Positions 21,403 through 32,800 of a stretch of 64,000 nucleotides of DNA are shown here, piece by piece. Each line of letters starts with the position of its first letter. Position 1 is the first letter of the stretch. This DNA comes from Sthenelais limicola. Lineage: Eukaryota > Annelida > Polychaeta > Phyllodocida > Sigalionidae. The stretch is from NCBI GenBank assembly GCA_942159475.1, contig OW804095.1:67360773-67424772 (forward strand). The letters run 5' to 3'. Made by a program: the position numbers and the translations under genes. Under the pieces are notes generated by a model. The model ran no database searches. It was not told the DNA's origin and saw nothing but the letters and a program-made list of their open reading frames with translations.

Positions 21403-23125
21403 TATTCATAATGTCATCATCATTTCCTAATAATCATTATTTTGTATTCTCATTGATAATCCTGCATTATGTTTAATTTCTTGCTTTGCAAACCATTAAA
21501 TTATTTTCTATTTTCTCTTCTCCCTCTTCTCTTCTAGGATTAGCCAAAACGTGCTGACTGTTGTGCTAAAATCCTTCATTGAAGATGGTCTGGTCACTTG
21601 TGTATGATGTGGTGGTGGTCACCATGCTGTCAGGTCATTGTCAATAGATGAGCTGAAGAATACAGTAAACTTCATCACATCTTATGCTGAAATACATGCC
21701 AGGCAGAGAAGCTTCGCACCAAAGAGACAACATCCTCATTCTCCCCTGCCGTTCCACAAAAGCCGAAGTTCATTGTCTGTGCACACAAGCCATGCAAGAG
21801 ACTGACAATAGGGTTGTTGCCTACTCCACTTTTGTTCATCTGTGGCACAGATATCTTCCGAAAATAGTCACAAGTCATACCATGACAGACCTCTGCTGGG
21901 AGTGCCAATGTAATAATAAAGACATTTCATGTAGTAGTAATTATTTAAAAACTATGGTCTGGGGGAGAAAGATTTAGATCTTTTTTTGTTTGTTTTAAAA
22001 CTTTTATTCAGATACCTGTCACCTGGGCTACAATACTAAGACATGTTATCGAAAAATATGTAAGAAATGAATTATTAGGTCAATGCAAAGGGAAATGTAC
22101 AAAAACTTCAGCAGTTGTAGTCATGCTTCCAACAGCGTGCAAAATTACGGTGAGGCCATCTAGCTTCAAAATATTACATTCAATTTGGTTACCTCTCGCT
22201 TTTTCCACCAGTGGGCGCCACCCCATAAGGTATATAAGCTCGTTGCTCGGACTCCTAGCTGCATTTGTATAAGCGATTTTGCGCAATCAAGGTGTGTTTT
22301 GACCCAGGCATTTGCTGAGGATATGTATTTATATTCTGCTAACATTTGCTAAGAAAACCTGTTTGTTTGTAATAAAGATGTACTATGTCAATTTTTGTTG
22401 CCTTTCTTTCTTTAACATTTCTATGTAATCGTCGACATCCACAAGTATTCTCTTCCATTTTTCCTTTTCTTCTTTGCTGACATTTTTCCTCATCACATAT
22501 ACACATATTTCTGTTTTGACTCTTTTACGAATGTCATAAAGCAAAACCTTCTCCTGGACTGTCTGCATACAGACAGTGGTATCTTTTTAATTCTATTCAC
22601 GATTTTTGTACCAAAGAAACTAAAGACATTATGTGCCCCAAACCAACTGTACCTGAAGAAGGGCAAGGGAGGGGGGTGAGGGGGTGGCTACATTGTACAG
22701 GTTCCCGCAGTTACAGAGGTAGGGGTAGAGGCAGAGGGAGGGAAAGAGACAGGGAATCTTCTTCTGACGAATTATTACAATTAGGTGCTGAAGAATCTTC
22801 TTCTGAGGAGGAGTAGGAGATTGTAGGGGAGCCTCAAGCAAGAGGGAGAGGTAGGGGTAGAGGAACAGTTTGGGCAAGGGCAAGGGTAGAGGAACAGTTT
22901 GGGGCAAGGGCAAGGGAATCTTCAGAATCTTTTGATGGTGAGGTTGCACCTCCTTCAGCAAAGAGAGGTAGGCAGAGAGGCAGGGGAAATGTGCAGGAGG
23001 CAGCTCAAAATGAACGTCGGCCAGGAAAGGGGTAGGGGTAAGGGAAAGGGTAGGGGCTGACTGCTTTTTAATTTTTATGACTATTACTGTTGTACATTTT
23101 GTTTTGTTAGAATGAATTGTGAAGG
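21397..23125 (+). pseudogene. Copy A, 3' fragment of the DUF7869-like transposon
   Basis: Collinear with copy B intron 3, exon 4 and the 3' UTR start (about 26,215-28,295). It has substitutions and stops (for example the TGTGTATGATG stretch near 21,600) and lacks the B segment 26,790-27,163, which holds the first putative catalytic Asp. About 560 bp of unrelated sequence (21,982-22,544) replaces B 27,205-27,682, which includes the second and third. The degenerate RG-rich tail with GGGGTA repeats is still visible at 22,680-23,060. Together with 9640-10486 this is one old copy, cut in two by the composite. Confidence 0.8.
22231..22376 (+). promoter_or_regulatory. TATA box and nearby poly(A) signal in an insert (possible LTR remnant)
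   Basis: TATATAAG at 22231-22238 is followed about 140 bp later by AATAAA at 22371-22376, inside the 560-bp segment that is foreign to copy A. A promoter this close to a poly(A) signal is typical of a retroelement LTR, but TG...CA ends and a target duplication could not be identified. Confidence 0.3.
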
Positions 23126-23410
23126 TGAAAACAGAAAGTTATTATGTATAGGGATTCTCATTCTGAGGACTTTGGATAATAATTCAGGAATTAGGCTATT
23201 GTACATATGTAACTCTTAGTCCGTAAGCCAACGATAAGGAACTAACAATTGAGCCTTCTCAGGGGCACGGTAATTTGCTTTGGTTTGGTTTGTTATATCG
23301 CAGGCTGGTAGTTTTCCAGATTAAATTTCTTTAGGGTGCTATAGACCCATGTGTTTATTAATTTCGCTCTTACACTTTAAGTTCATGCAAAAATTGCAGT
23401 GGGATGGGGT

Positions 23411-23478
23411 CGGGGATGTAATTGTTAAGGCGTTGAACTCGAAACCGAAAATTTCTTGAGTCCCAGATTCGAACTAGG
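23411..23478 (+). mobile_element. Degenerate tRNA-Ser-like SINE head
   Basis: GTAATTGTTAAGGCGTTGAA followed by CTCGAAA resembles the D arm and anticodon arm of tRNA-Ser (CGA), and AGATTCGAACT resembles a decayed B box. Acceptor pairing is absent, so it is a SINE relic or pseudo-tRNA. Confidence 0.4.
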
Positions 23479-24145
23479 TGTTCAAGTCTCTTAACCTTTT
23501 CATAAGCGAAACGTTTAGACAAACATAAAGTGAGACAATGTCATTTGATTTAGACCTCACAATAGGTGGAGCCACCATATCAGTGCAATAACCTGTTTTA
23601 CTGGGAACATTCTCGAGTTCTCTAACGGGAAAATATATTTCAAAACATGATCGACATAACATTGATTTACATGGCCTTATATCTTTGTAGAACTCTCAAA
23701 TAATAGTTGCTGTTTGTATGCAACTTTTTCTGTACCCTGATTGACCTTGTCCAAACCAACATTAAATTGATAAGCAATTTGACATTGGCAAGTCTTCCGA
23801 ATGATTCAACTACACGACTATATAATGCTAACTGCATAAATAACAGAAGCAAATATGCAATATTGCTGTTATCAAATTTTATTTATTTCGCATAGATACC
23901 ATTTACAGTTCAAATACGCCAATTTCATTTATTTCGCATGAATAACATTAACAAATTCAAATACACCATGAACCATTTCTCTAAATAATCGAACGTATGA
24001 TCTTTATTCTAAGAATCCTTAACTATGTGGGTAAGCATTTGCTATAGATTTACCTCGCTATATCATCGATAAGTACACTGTCCATCTATGCCCGCAATAC
24101 TCTTTACATTGGTGTCTGTTACCTAGGTGGAAAAGCACTCCAATC
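23479..24145. other. No gene recognised
   Basis: AT-rich spacer between the SINE-like sequence and copy B. Two copies of TTTATTTCGCAT(A/G) lie near 23,880-23,940; otherwise nothing. Confidence 0.5.
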
Positions 24146-24367
24146 TGTGGTCCGCTAAGCAGAAAGGTGCCTTCCCACGGGAGTTATAGTTCCTTGGGAT
24201 TCCCGCTAGGAGTCGCATCATATTCATGATACCACTGTCAGAATTGTTTATATTAGTAATTCTGAGAGGCAGGTAACTTTGAAAGTCTGTAACTTCACTA
24301 ATTTTTTAAGTATCAACAAAATTCTTTCCCCTCATTTCCCCTTCTGTACATCCCCGTCATTTTTTTC

Positions 24368-24407
24368 AATATGTGAGGCGCTCCATCAAAAAGAGTCCCA
24401 TGTCGGC
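24368..24407 (+). repeat. Subterminal inverted repeat of copy B, left
   Basis: Inverted counterpart at 28902-28940; the shared core is GAGTCCCATGTCGG, preceded by GCTCCATCAAAA. A likely recognition site for the element's own protein, by analogy with other cut-and-paste elements. Confidence 0.6.
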
Positions 24408-24699
24408 AACTTTCATTTTGAGATATAGGGCTCCAAAGGTGGTATAGGACTTTTTCGGTCGAAAACTTTTTTTCCCGTAATATTAATCTTTATTATGTTT
24501 TTTTTGAGACTGGAAAATATTTTGTACCAAAAACAATTATTTACGCTTCATAACGGCCGGTAAACATTTTCCTAACATGGTTGGATGGGTTTAAACAAAG
24601 GAGCCGAAGGCTATTTTTCACTAAATTCACTCGTACGCCATGGACATTTGATCGTAGGGTACCCCAGCACATTTGGTATCCTCGGAAAGCCGCGAATCT

Positions 24700-24885
24700 C
24701 CTCTAGCCAATGGGATTCTTCCCTTTTGAATCGCCGCGTAAGTAAACCAATCACAGAGCTCTCTCCAAGTGCATTCGGCGTAAACAATGGTTGCTAGGGT
24801 CGTCAAGGGAGCCCACGAGGGGTTGATACAGCCCTGTGATTGGTCCAGCCGCTTTAAAAGATCAACTTCCGGCTGACGCCATCTT
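24700..24885 (+). promoter_or_regulatory. Promoter of the copy-B gene: CCAAT boxes and TATA-like box
   Basis: CCAAT at 24707-24711 and 24747-24751, an inverted one (ATTGG) at 24839-24843, and TTTAAAA at 24853-24859, about 145 bp ahead of the start codon. The inverted CCAAT box is conserved in copy A. The transcription start should lie near 24,885. Confidence 0.5.
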
Positions 24886-25001
24886 CTAGCGTGGTCTTGG
24901 ATTTGAATCGAAGCGACCAGTTATTCCTCGATTCCAGACGATACAAGACGTGTTTTACTCTCCAACAAAGTTTTAAATGGACCAAGGTTTATTATTTAAA
25001 C

Positions 25002-28000
25002 ATGGAAGCTGAGGCCACCGTCGCAGACGCTCTTAATGGCATCGCTCGAGCCAATTTGGGAGGTGTTGTCGACAACGCCGAATGGCGTAACCTCATCGAA
25101 GAGTATTTTGTGTTCAACGAGGAAACAGAGACGGTGGAATCTGACTCAGATGGAGAACCAGACGTCCCTGATCAGCCTGAAACTCCGGAGACGAACGAAG
25201 AAGAAGTTGAGGAAGCATCAGAACCTATTCTTATTATTGATCACATGCAGGCAGTTGTGGACAAGGAACGGGAAAAGTGCTCCACGTTTCGGTAAGTGTT
25301 GGTGCTCTGCAGCCATCTTTTCTATCGTGTGTGTTGACATGCTGGGGGACGCGATCTGAAAACTATGCTATGTACATCCCTGGAAATCATTCCAAATCTA
25401 TAATCCAATGCTGTTATATGTGCTAGATACCTTGTGGGTATATTTAGAGGTTCTAAAATTTAATTGGTGTATGTTTTAAGTCACATGGTGTTGTTCGTGC
25501 GTGGGGAGTTTAAGGCCCTCGAGATCTGGGGAGTAGCTATTTACTTGGGACGTCTGAGATTCCTTACTCGTCTCGTATGGAATGTAGGGTTAAAAATACA
25601 TTGTTTGTTTGTGTCATTATGGGCAAATTAAAATCTAGGATTTTGTCCATTTCAGATGTAACTGCCGATTGTTTAACGGCGGGCCATGCATAGACCAGTT
25701 CACTGTGGAACAGCGCATCTCTCATCGGTCGGAACATGACCAAATCCATCGAGGTAATTTCAAAATAATGTTTTTCTCTATTGCCTCATTGCCTATACAT
25801 GCCTGTATAATACTCATTCAGTATTTTAATCAGTATTTTAAGCTGTAGCTTGTTAAATAATGAGGACACGTGCTACCCAATTACATAGGATAACTAATTA
25901 CGTAGGATAACTGTAGGGACTCAGACTAAGATTGGTGTCGGTGATATTAGTCAGTCACAAATTCATTTTTACATTATTGTTATACTGTCGTTTCAGATGA
26001 GCTCGACATGGCACTCTTTGGCGTTTTCAATACTGTTACTGACAACAGTGATCGATGCAGTCCAACCAAGAAGGGGCGCCAGTGGAAGGGAGAGAGAAAA
26101 CACCCAAAGAGCCACTACAGGATGCATAACAAGCCTATTTGCAAAGCTACCTTTAAATTTCTTTACAAGTGAGTGTTATCATGAATCTTGTGGTGCCCAT
26201 TAATACTGAACATTAGATAGCTATTCATAATAACATGATTATTTGCTAAGAATCAATATTTTGGTATTGTCATTTTAAGATCCTGCATTATGTTCAATTT
26301 CTTCCTTTGTCAACGATTAAATTATTATTAATTATTTTTTCTATTTCTTTTCTCTCCCTTCACTTCTAGGATTAGCCAAAACTTGCTGACAGTTTTGCTA
26401 AAATCCTTCGCTGAGGATGGTCTGGTCACTCGTTCACGACAGGGTGGTGGTCACCGTGCTGTGAGGTCTTTGCCAATAGATGACCTGAAGAACACTATCA
26501 ACTTCATCACATCTTATGCCGAAACACATGCTCTTGTCTTGCCAGGCAGAGTATCTTCTCACCACAGAGACGACATCTTAATTCTCCCCTGCCGTTCTAC
26601 AAAAGCTGAAGTTCATCGTCTTTACACACAAGCCATGCAAGAGACTGGCAATAGGGCTGTTGCCTACTCCACTTTTGGTCATTTATGGCGCAAGTATCTT
26701 CCTAAAATAGTCACAAGTCGTCCCATGACAGACCTCTGCTGGGAGTGCCAGCGTAATAACAGAGACATTTCCTGTAGTAGTAATTTACCTGATGTTGTGA
26801 AAGCTGCCAAGTTAAAGAAACAGCAGAAACATTTAGACAGTGTAACCGCCGAAAGAACTCTTTATCAGAAATTTTGTGCTGATGCAAAAGAAGCGTACAG
26901 AGACAATGGTGAACCCCCCCTTGGCAAACATGCCCCTTGCTCATGTGACATTCGAGTACATCTCAGTTTTGACTTTGCACAACAAGTGCATTTACCTTCT
27001 TACCCGATGCAACCAGGTCCCCTTTATTTTCTCACCCCGAGGAAGGTAGGCCTGTTCGGTATTTGCATGGAAGGAATGCCTAGACAAGTTAACTACCTTA
27101 TAGATGAGAGCCATTGCACCAGTAAGGGGTCAAATGCAGTTATTTCTTATCTGAATCATTACTTTGAAAACTATGGTCTGGGGGAGAAAGATTTAGATCT
27201 TAACTGTGACAATTGTAGTGGCCAGAACAAGAACCGGTATGTTTTGGCCTATTTGATGTGGCGTGTCCTTACTGGAAGGCACAGGTCTATTACACTTAAC
27301 TTTTTGATTACTGGGCACACTAAGTTTGCCCCCGACTGGTGCTTTGGTCTCTTGAAAAAACAATTTCGTCGGGACAACGTTTCTTCTCTTCAGCAATTAA
27401 AAGCCAGTGTGCAGCGCAGTACGCCAGGGGGGGTCAACCAGGCCCAACTTGTAGGTGATGAAAGGGGTACTGTTTTTGTTCCATTGTACGACTGGCAGGC
27501 ATTCCTGTCACCTTTCTCCAAATCTTTTCCAGGTATCAAAGGGTATCATCATTTTGAATTTTCTAGTGACAAACCTGGTGTTATTTCTTTCAGGCCATTT
27601 GTAGGCCCTGAAGATAGTGGTACTTTTAAAATGCTTACTGTTGATGTGGGTGATGTCCCTCAGGACAACCCACCCATTGTACCTTCTCCTGGACTGTCTG
27701 CATACAGACAGTGGTATCTTTTTAATTCTATTCGTGATTTTTGTACCGAAGAAACCAAAGACATTATGTGCCCCAAACCAACTGTACCTGAAGAAGGGCC
27801 AGGGAGGGGGGGGGATGGCTACATTGTACAGGCTCCTGCAGTCGCCCCAGTAAGAGGTAGAGGGAGGGTAAGTGGAAGGGCTAGAGGAAGAGGGAGGGGT
27901 AGAGGAAGGGGAAGGGGAAGGGGAAGGGACAGGGAATCTTCTTCTGATGAATCATTAGAATTAGGTGGTGATGAATCTTCTGAGGAGGAGGAGGAGGAGG

Positions 28001-28215
28001 AGGAACCTCAAGCTAGGGGTAGGGGTAGGGGTAGGGGTAGGGGTAGAGGAACAGTAAGGGGAAGGGGCAGGGTAAGGGAATCTTCAGAATCTTCTTCGGA
28101 TGGGGAGGTTGCACCTCCTCCAGCAAAGAGAGGTAGGGGGAGGGGGAGGGGAAATGTTCAGCAACGCCGGCCAGGGAGGGGTAGGGGTAGGGGTAGGGGT
28201 AGGGGTAGGGGCTGA
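25002..28215 (+). CDS. DUF7869-like putative transposase, four exons, 801 aa
   Basis: Exons 25002-25291, 25656-25753, 25997-26168 and 26370-28215, all GT-AG, phases consistent, no stop. The start ATG has a good context (AAACATGG). In order: an acidic N-terminus (~1-90); a Cys cluster near residue 97 (FRCNCRLFNGGPC); a helical, DNA-binding-like region (~165-220); a CxxC...C zinc-like motif (DLCWECQ, ~310); then blocks resembling an RNase-H-fold transposase core: LSFDFAQQVH (Asp ~388), CDNCSGQNKN (Asp ~467) and GHTKFAPDWCFGL (Asp ~509). A Ser/Glu-rich and Arg-Gly-rich tail (~682-801) ends the protein. From memory the central blocks match the DUF7869 proteins common in invertebrate genomes. A transposase role is inferred from the TIRs, the copy number and the Asp pattern. 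A short uORF at 24977 overlaps the start. Confidence 0.8.
27835..28212 (+). repeat. GGGGTA/AGGG-rich repeat encoding the RG tail
   Basis: Runs of (AGGGGT)n, especially 28,016-28,050 and 28,180-28,210, encode Arg-Gly repeats. Regular runs of four G on the sense strand give strong G-quadruplex potential in both DNA and mRNA. The degenerate equivalent is present in copy A. Confidence 0.8.
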
Positions 28216-28382
28216 CTGCTATTTTATTGATTTTATTACTGATTTTATTACTGATTTTATTACTGGTGAATACTGTTGTACATTTTGTTTTGTTAGAATG
28301 AATAGGTGTGTTATCATGTATATATTGCAAGCACTGCACCGAAGAATTTTGTACAGAATTATTATACTCGTGTTAACAGGGT

Positions 28383-28388
28383 AATAAA
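28383..28388 (+). terminator. Poly(A) signal of the copy-B gene
   Basis: AATAAA, repeated in overlapping form as AATAAAATAAAA, 168 bp after the stop codon. Confidence 0.6.
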
Positions 28389-28901
28389 ATAAAAAATATT
28401 AAATGAAATGCACTGATTTTTTTATATATTGTGGCCCTACTAGTCTATAATACCTGCCCCAAATCTGAGAAAAATCCAATCATATGAACTGGTCATTTTG
28501 CATGACGACGCGTCCGACATAAATCCCACAAAAGTCTCCTAGAAATGTATTTTGCCCAAATTTCACCCAATTTTCATCGCGCGATAAAATGATAAGTTAC
28601 TAAGTAAATGAACTGAATTTGGTATATGTTATGGCTATGGCAGTTAGTAAAGTGTGTCCCAAATTTCATAGAAATCGCTTGATAACAAATGCCCGTAACC
28701 AAGGATGGCGCGCCGAAGGTCACTCGCCGAACTTAAACAGGCTGTATCTCAGTTTCCGGCTCCTCCAGTAACCGCGTCCCTTAAATACTCACCGCAACCA
28801 TAGAATTATACCCAATAGGCCTAAAATTAAGCTCTATACATCATTGGAAAGCTCTTTCCTGCTGCTTACCCATCCAATAGCTAACTCCAAAATCGATTTG
28901 G

Positions 28902-28940
28902 CCGACATGGGACTCATTTTGATGGAGCACGTCTCATATG
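28902..28940 (-). repeat. Subterminal inverted repeat of copy B, right
   Basis: CCGACATGGGACTCATTTTG onward is the reverse complement of 24368-24407 with a few changes. Confidence 0.6.
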
Positions 28941-29176
28941 TATTTTTTGTACATGTGATGTGTCACAGGAAAATAAGTCACTCCCCCAACAAATTTGAGA
29001 TCATCTACTGAAAACTGACATAACTTTACAAAAAAGCCCATATCTCGGCAAATTCTGGGAATATTCAACAATTTTTCTTGGGTTATTGACTCAGGAGGAC
29101 ACGCAGATTCAGAATCTATAATAAACCCAATCCGAAAATTTGGCCCTGGAGTCCCCTTTCTGCTTAGCTGGTCACA

Positions 29177-29643
29177 ATTCTATAGTTGTGCACATTTAAT
29201 GGAGAAAATACCAATATCGTAACCTTTACCAAACTAATAATGAGGCTCATGATGTTCTTAAAATTTTCACTAAATAATAAGGTTCAACTAATAAAACTAA
29301 TATAGATATGTACCAAACCTTCGACAGGGAATCCAGAATACATCAATGCAATGTCATTTTTAATGGCTCTGATTGGCTATTAATAATGGCTGTGTAATGG
29401 CTATGAATATATGTTGCAAAAAGATTATGCACTTCGCAGCGCACGAAGACACCCGGGTAGGGTACATTTGCGTTTTTTCATATTTCTTTATATTCAACTT
29501 TATGTAATCTGGCCTCAAATGTAATAAAAAAAAACAAAAAAACCATCTCCTACATAGAGCTGTAGTACAAATCATACATTGTATGTCCTCTAATAAGTAC
29601 CATTCAGTGGTTCGCGGACGGAAAATATTTAAAGTCAAAGCCT
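29177..29643. other. 3' flank of the crystallin-like gene
   Basis: No coding sequence. On the minus strand a variant poly(A) signal ATTAAA lies at about 29,356, which could end the crystallin-like transcript. Confidence 0.35.
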
Positions 29644-29888
29644 CTAAGACGACCTCAGTTTGACAAGCCTTTCAGCGAGATCCATTACTTTTTTACCACA
29701 GTCTGTCTTGCTAAGCCAGTCTTTAGGAATGGAATCTAGACCAGTCTGGGCGGCCATGGCTGCACCGATGAAGCCTAGCCTTCCACAGTTGTCTCCTCCA
29801 GCAAGCATGTCTTCCCTTACAGTGGCCACGTATTCCCCTCCAGATGACATCAACGCGTGCATACAGTTCTTGAGGGTGTTGGGATTAC
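29644..29888 (-). CDS. Crystallin-like exon 6 (last)
   Basis: Acceptor TTTTCCAG; encodes the C-terminal 81 residues with AGGDNCGR, the conserved metal-binding and ligand-binding block, and GLDSIPKDW; stop TAG at 29644-29646. Confidence 0.85.
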
Positions 29889-32800
29889 CTGGAAAATACA
29901 AATATATTACTTGTAATGGAATCAATAGTATTTGTATTATGGTTATTCTGTTTTATTATATAACACAACGTATCGAGAGAGAGTTATGCAGAGTCCGTAT
30001 TTCACTAGTGAGTTAAAGCCCACCCACACAGGGCCGATTTGAAAAATGGCCCGATTTGGGGTGTACCGACCAATCGGGGGTGAAATCCTAGCAATATTAC
30101 ATGAAATCGGGCGTTTTTGAGCCGAATTGACTCCCGAATTTGCCCCAAACTGAAATCGGCTGTACTTGGCATAACCGATTTGGGGGCCGATTCTATAAGC
30201 CAGTAAGGTAAAAATAAAAATAAAAAATTTTCTTCTTCCCCGATGGGAAATACTTTTGTAACTTTTCTTCTAGTGGGAATATTTTCACACAATAAAAAAC
30301 ATTATCACTCTTATGTCTATACCTACCATGTGCAAAATAGTTTAAAACATTATATGCATATTTCTTTTATTTATTTCTAATTCAAATTTTCATTTATGAA
30401 CAAATATGTATCAATCTTCGGTGCCCTTATCATTAGTGATCTATTCACAGACTCTATCAAGTGACCACTAAAAAAATGAAAAAATTGTTTTGATACTCCA
30501 GAAATTTGTGAAGTTATAGCCTTTCAAAATTACCTGCATGGTAGAACTGCTAACATTTTGGGACAAATCGGGAGGGTTTGTCCCGATGATTCATTATAAT
30601 GAATCATCGGGAGAGCACTCCCGATTAATCGGGACGGCCCCCCGACTAATCGGGACTAGACCCACACATAGGATTCTTCAAAACGAAATCCTATGTCCTG
30701 AAATCGGGTCTGGAATCGGCTATGTGTGGGAAGAAATTTGCCAAATCGGGTGGTAAAAAGTAACCCGACTATTCCTAGACAGACACACACATCCCCGATT
30801 TTAAGAAAAAATAAATTAGGATTTCAAATGAAATCCTGGGAATGTTCGGGAGCTCAAATCGGGCTTCAAATCGGGTATGTGTGAGCAGGGTTTTATGTGC
30901 GGTAGTCATAGCAACCAATGCGTTTTTTCACTAAGTTTACGGCCGAAATTCAACTTTATGACCCCAAAATGTTTTCTAATTATATCATTAAATATATATC
31001 ATGAAACAGTTAACTCGTTGGTTTCAGCTTGTATTTTAGCTCTAAGGTTTCAGTCACTTAGAATATTCACGCTCCTTCAACCAACTCGTTAGTTACCCTA
31101 TATGTATGTATAGCTATTGTAATCATTCTGTTTACATTGTATCTATCCCTTTGGGCACTACCAGGGAGACCTGTTTCATAACTGATAGGGATCGCCTGTT
31201 TCCTGATGGATTGATTGAAGTATTTATTGCCAAAAGACAAAGGGAAAGAACACTTGTTTCCACAGATCTTTCAGTGCAACCCCGATTAGAAATCTCTGGT
31301 AAATTAAAGAACGACGTTCTATGTCGCAGCTGTATTTTATATTTTGTAAAAGGGCTCCTTAACTAGCTTGGCAAAACTTTTCACATATAGGAATTGCCAT
31401 ACGTTTCCCTGATTCCATTATTCAGACGGACATGCGGCTACGAACAGGGAAGGGCAGTGGGGCATGGAGTCGGCCACAACACACAATCAATGTAAATGCT
31501 GCCCAGTTCTGGATGAGCGAGGATGATTCATGGACTTCCCCGTTTCTTCATTCACTCCGACTAAGGAGCGGCCGAGTCCATGAATTGCAGTTCCTCGTTA
31601 TGCATCACCGACACTACCATAAATGGACATTTTGGGCAAAATTGCTTTAATGAAATATTCCAAGGGAATGTATATATCCATATACAATTAAATTCCAAAT
31701 ATAGCCTGCATCAGGCTTCAGCAACGCTTAGATAGTAACTTTAAAGTATATTCGTAAATCGTCCTTCCCTTTTGTAACAGAAAAACGATAAAAATGGCTG
31801 GGCAAACAAAATCAAAGACTGACAGAGCGTATGACTCATTCTTCATGAATTTAAAAGACTTCCTTGTCGCGGATTGAAGAAAAACTCAAAAATGGAGAAA
31901 GGCTACAGACCTTCCAAGAATAACTTTCAAAGGGAAAGATACGGTAGCAGCGGTAGCTTTATTACCATTGACGCAGAAACATTCAGAAACTTAATACTAA
32001 CCACAGTGGCTACCAAACTTCTGTACAACAGCCCTATGCTCAACTCCCTTCACCTTGATGGCCTCTTTTACTTCTCCTATCACAGCTTCGGGCATATCTT
32101 TTACCAATTTTTGGACGACATCGGGAGTAGCACCATGAAGTATGTAATGTTCCAGTACTTGGGCACCTGTAGCAAAAATCATATTATTAGTATAAGAATT
32201 ATTCGGTTTATTGTATCTTATTTTAAATTGCACAACATTGAACATTAAAATGTCTACATCAATAAAAGATGCTTATCCGGTATATTAAATACCCCCTATA
32301 TAGGCCTAGCTGCTTTGCTCTGCATAGTCGCATAGACGCCTTTCTTTTATATTGAAGCACTTAATGAAAAGAAGTTCTAAGAAAATCGTCGTGTCTTACA
32401 TGCAACAGCTGCGTTCACAGCATTGTCGTTGGCTTGAGTAACTCTCACCACGTCTCGTACAATGGACAACATTTCAGGTCGCCCTGCATATAGTGCCACT
32501 ATAGGGGCAACTTTCACCAATCCATCAGACTGAGATCAAAAGAAAACAGAAATCGTGAAAGAATAACATTTCTAATATTTTCAGCGAATCTTACTACAAT
32601 TCCGCTGGTAGATTTTCTGTGCCAAATTGCAAAACCTTATTATTAAGTTAAAATATTGTCGAGGCAACTAATGTAACTAGGTAATGTATACTGAATATTG
32701 AATTTAAAGAGAAAATAAATATATAATGTGAATTTATACATCTTAACACTATAGCTGCCACTCAGGTATATCACTTAAAGCTTTTGGAGTTTTTGGATAC

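Larger units (their letters stand above)
24146..29176 (+). mobile_element. Copy B: 5.0-kb DNA transposon with TIRs encoding a DUF7869-like protein
   Basis: The left end TGTGGTCCGCTAAGCAGAAA (24146 on) and the right end read inward on the minus strand (TGTGACCAGCTAAGCAGAAA, from 29176) form imperfect ~22-bp terminal inverted repeats. A second inverted pair lies inside (24368-24407 and 28902-28940, GCTCCATCAAAA and GAGTCCCATGTCGG). Between them is one complete gene. The nonautonomous element at 42259-42770 has both of these ends, which supports the boundaries. No clear target-site duplication is seen (flanks ...CCAATC and ATTCTA...). The superfamily is not one I can name. Confidence 0.75.

Noticed and set aside
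24891..25001. A longer N-terminus for the copy-B protein starting before 25002
   Set aside because: The frame is open upstream but has no ATG; the first in-frame ATG, in good context, is 25002.
25997..26203. Separate 68-codon ORF starting at the ATG of copy-B exon 3
   Set aside because: The splice model puts exon 3 in another frame (GAT GAG CTC...), giving correct phases with exons 2 and 4 and similarity to copy A.
28180..28212. Interstitial telomere
   Set aside because: The (GGGGTA)n run is inside an open reading frame and encodes Arg-Gly repeats; it is short and is not the metazoan TTAGGG repeat.
28013..28339. Antisense Pro/Tyr-rich frame opposite the RG tail
   Set aside because: It is a shadow of the repetitive GGGGTA coding sequence of the copy-B gene.
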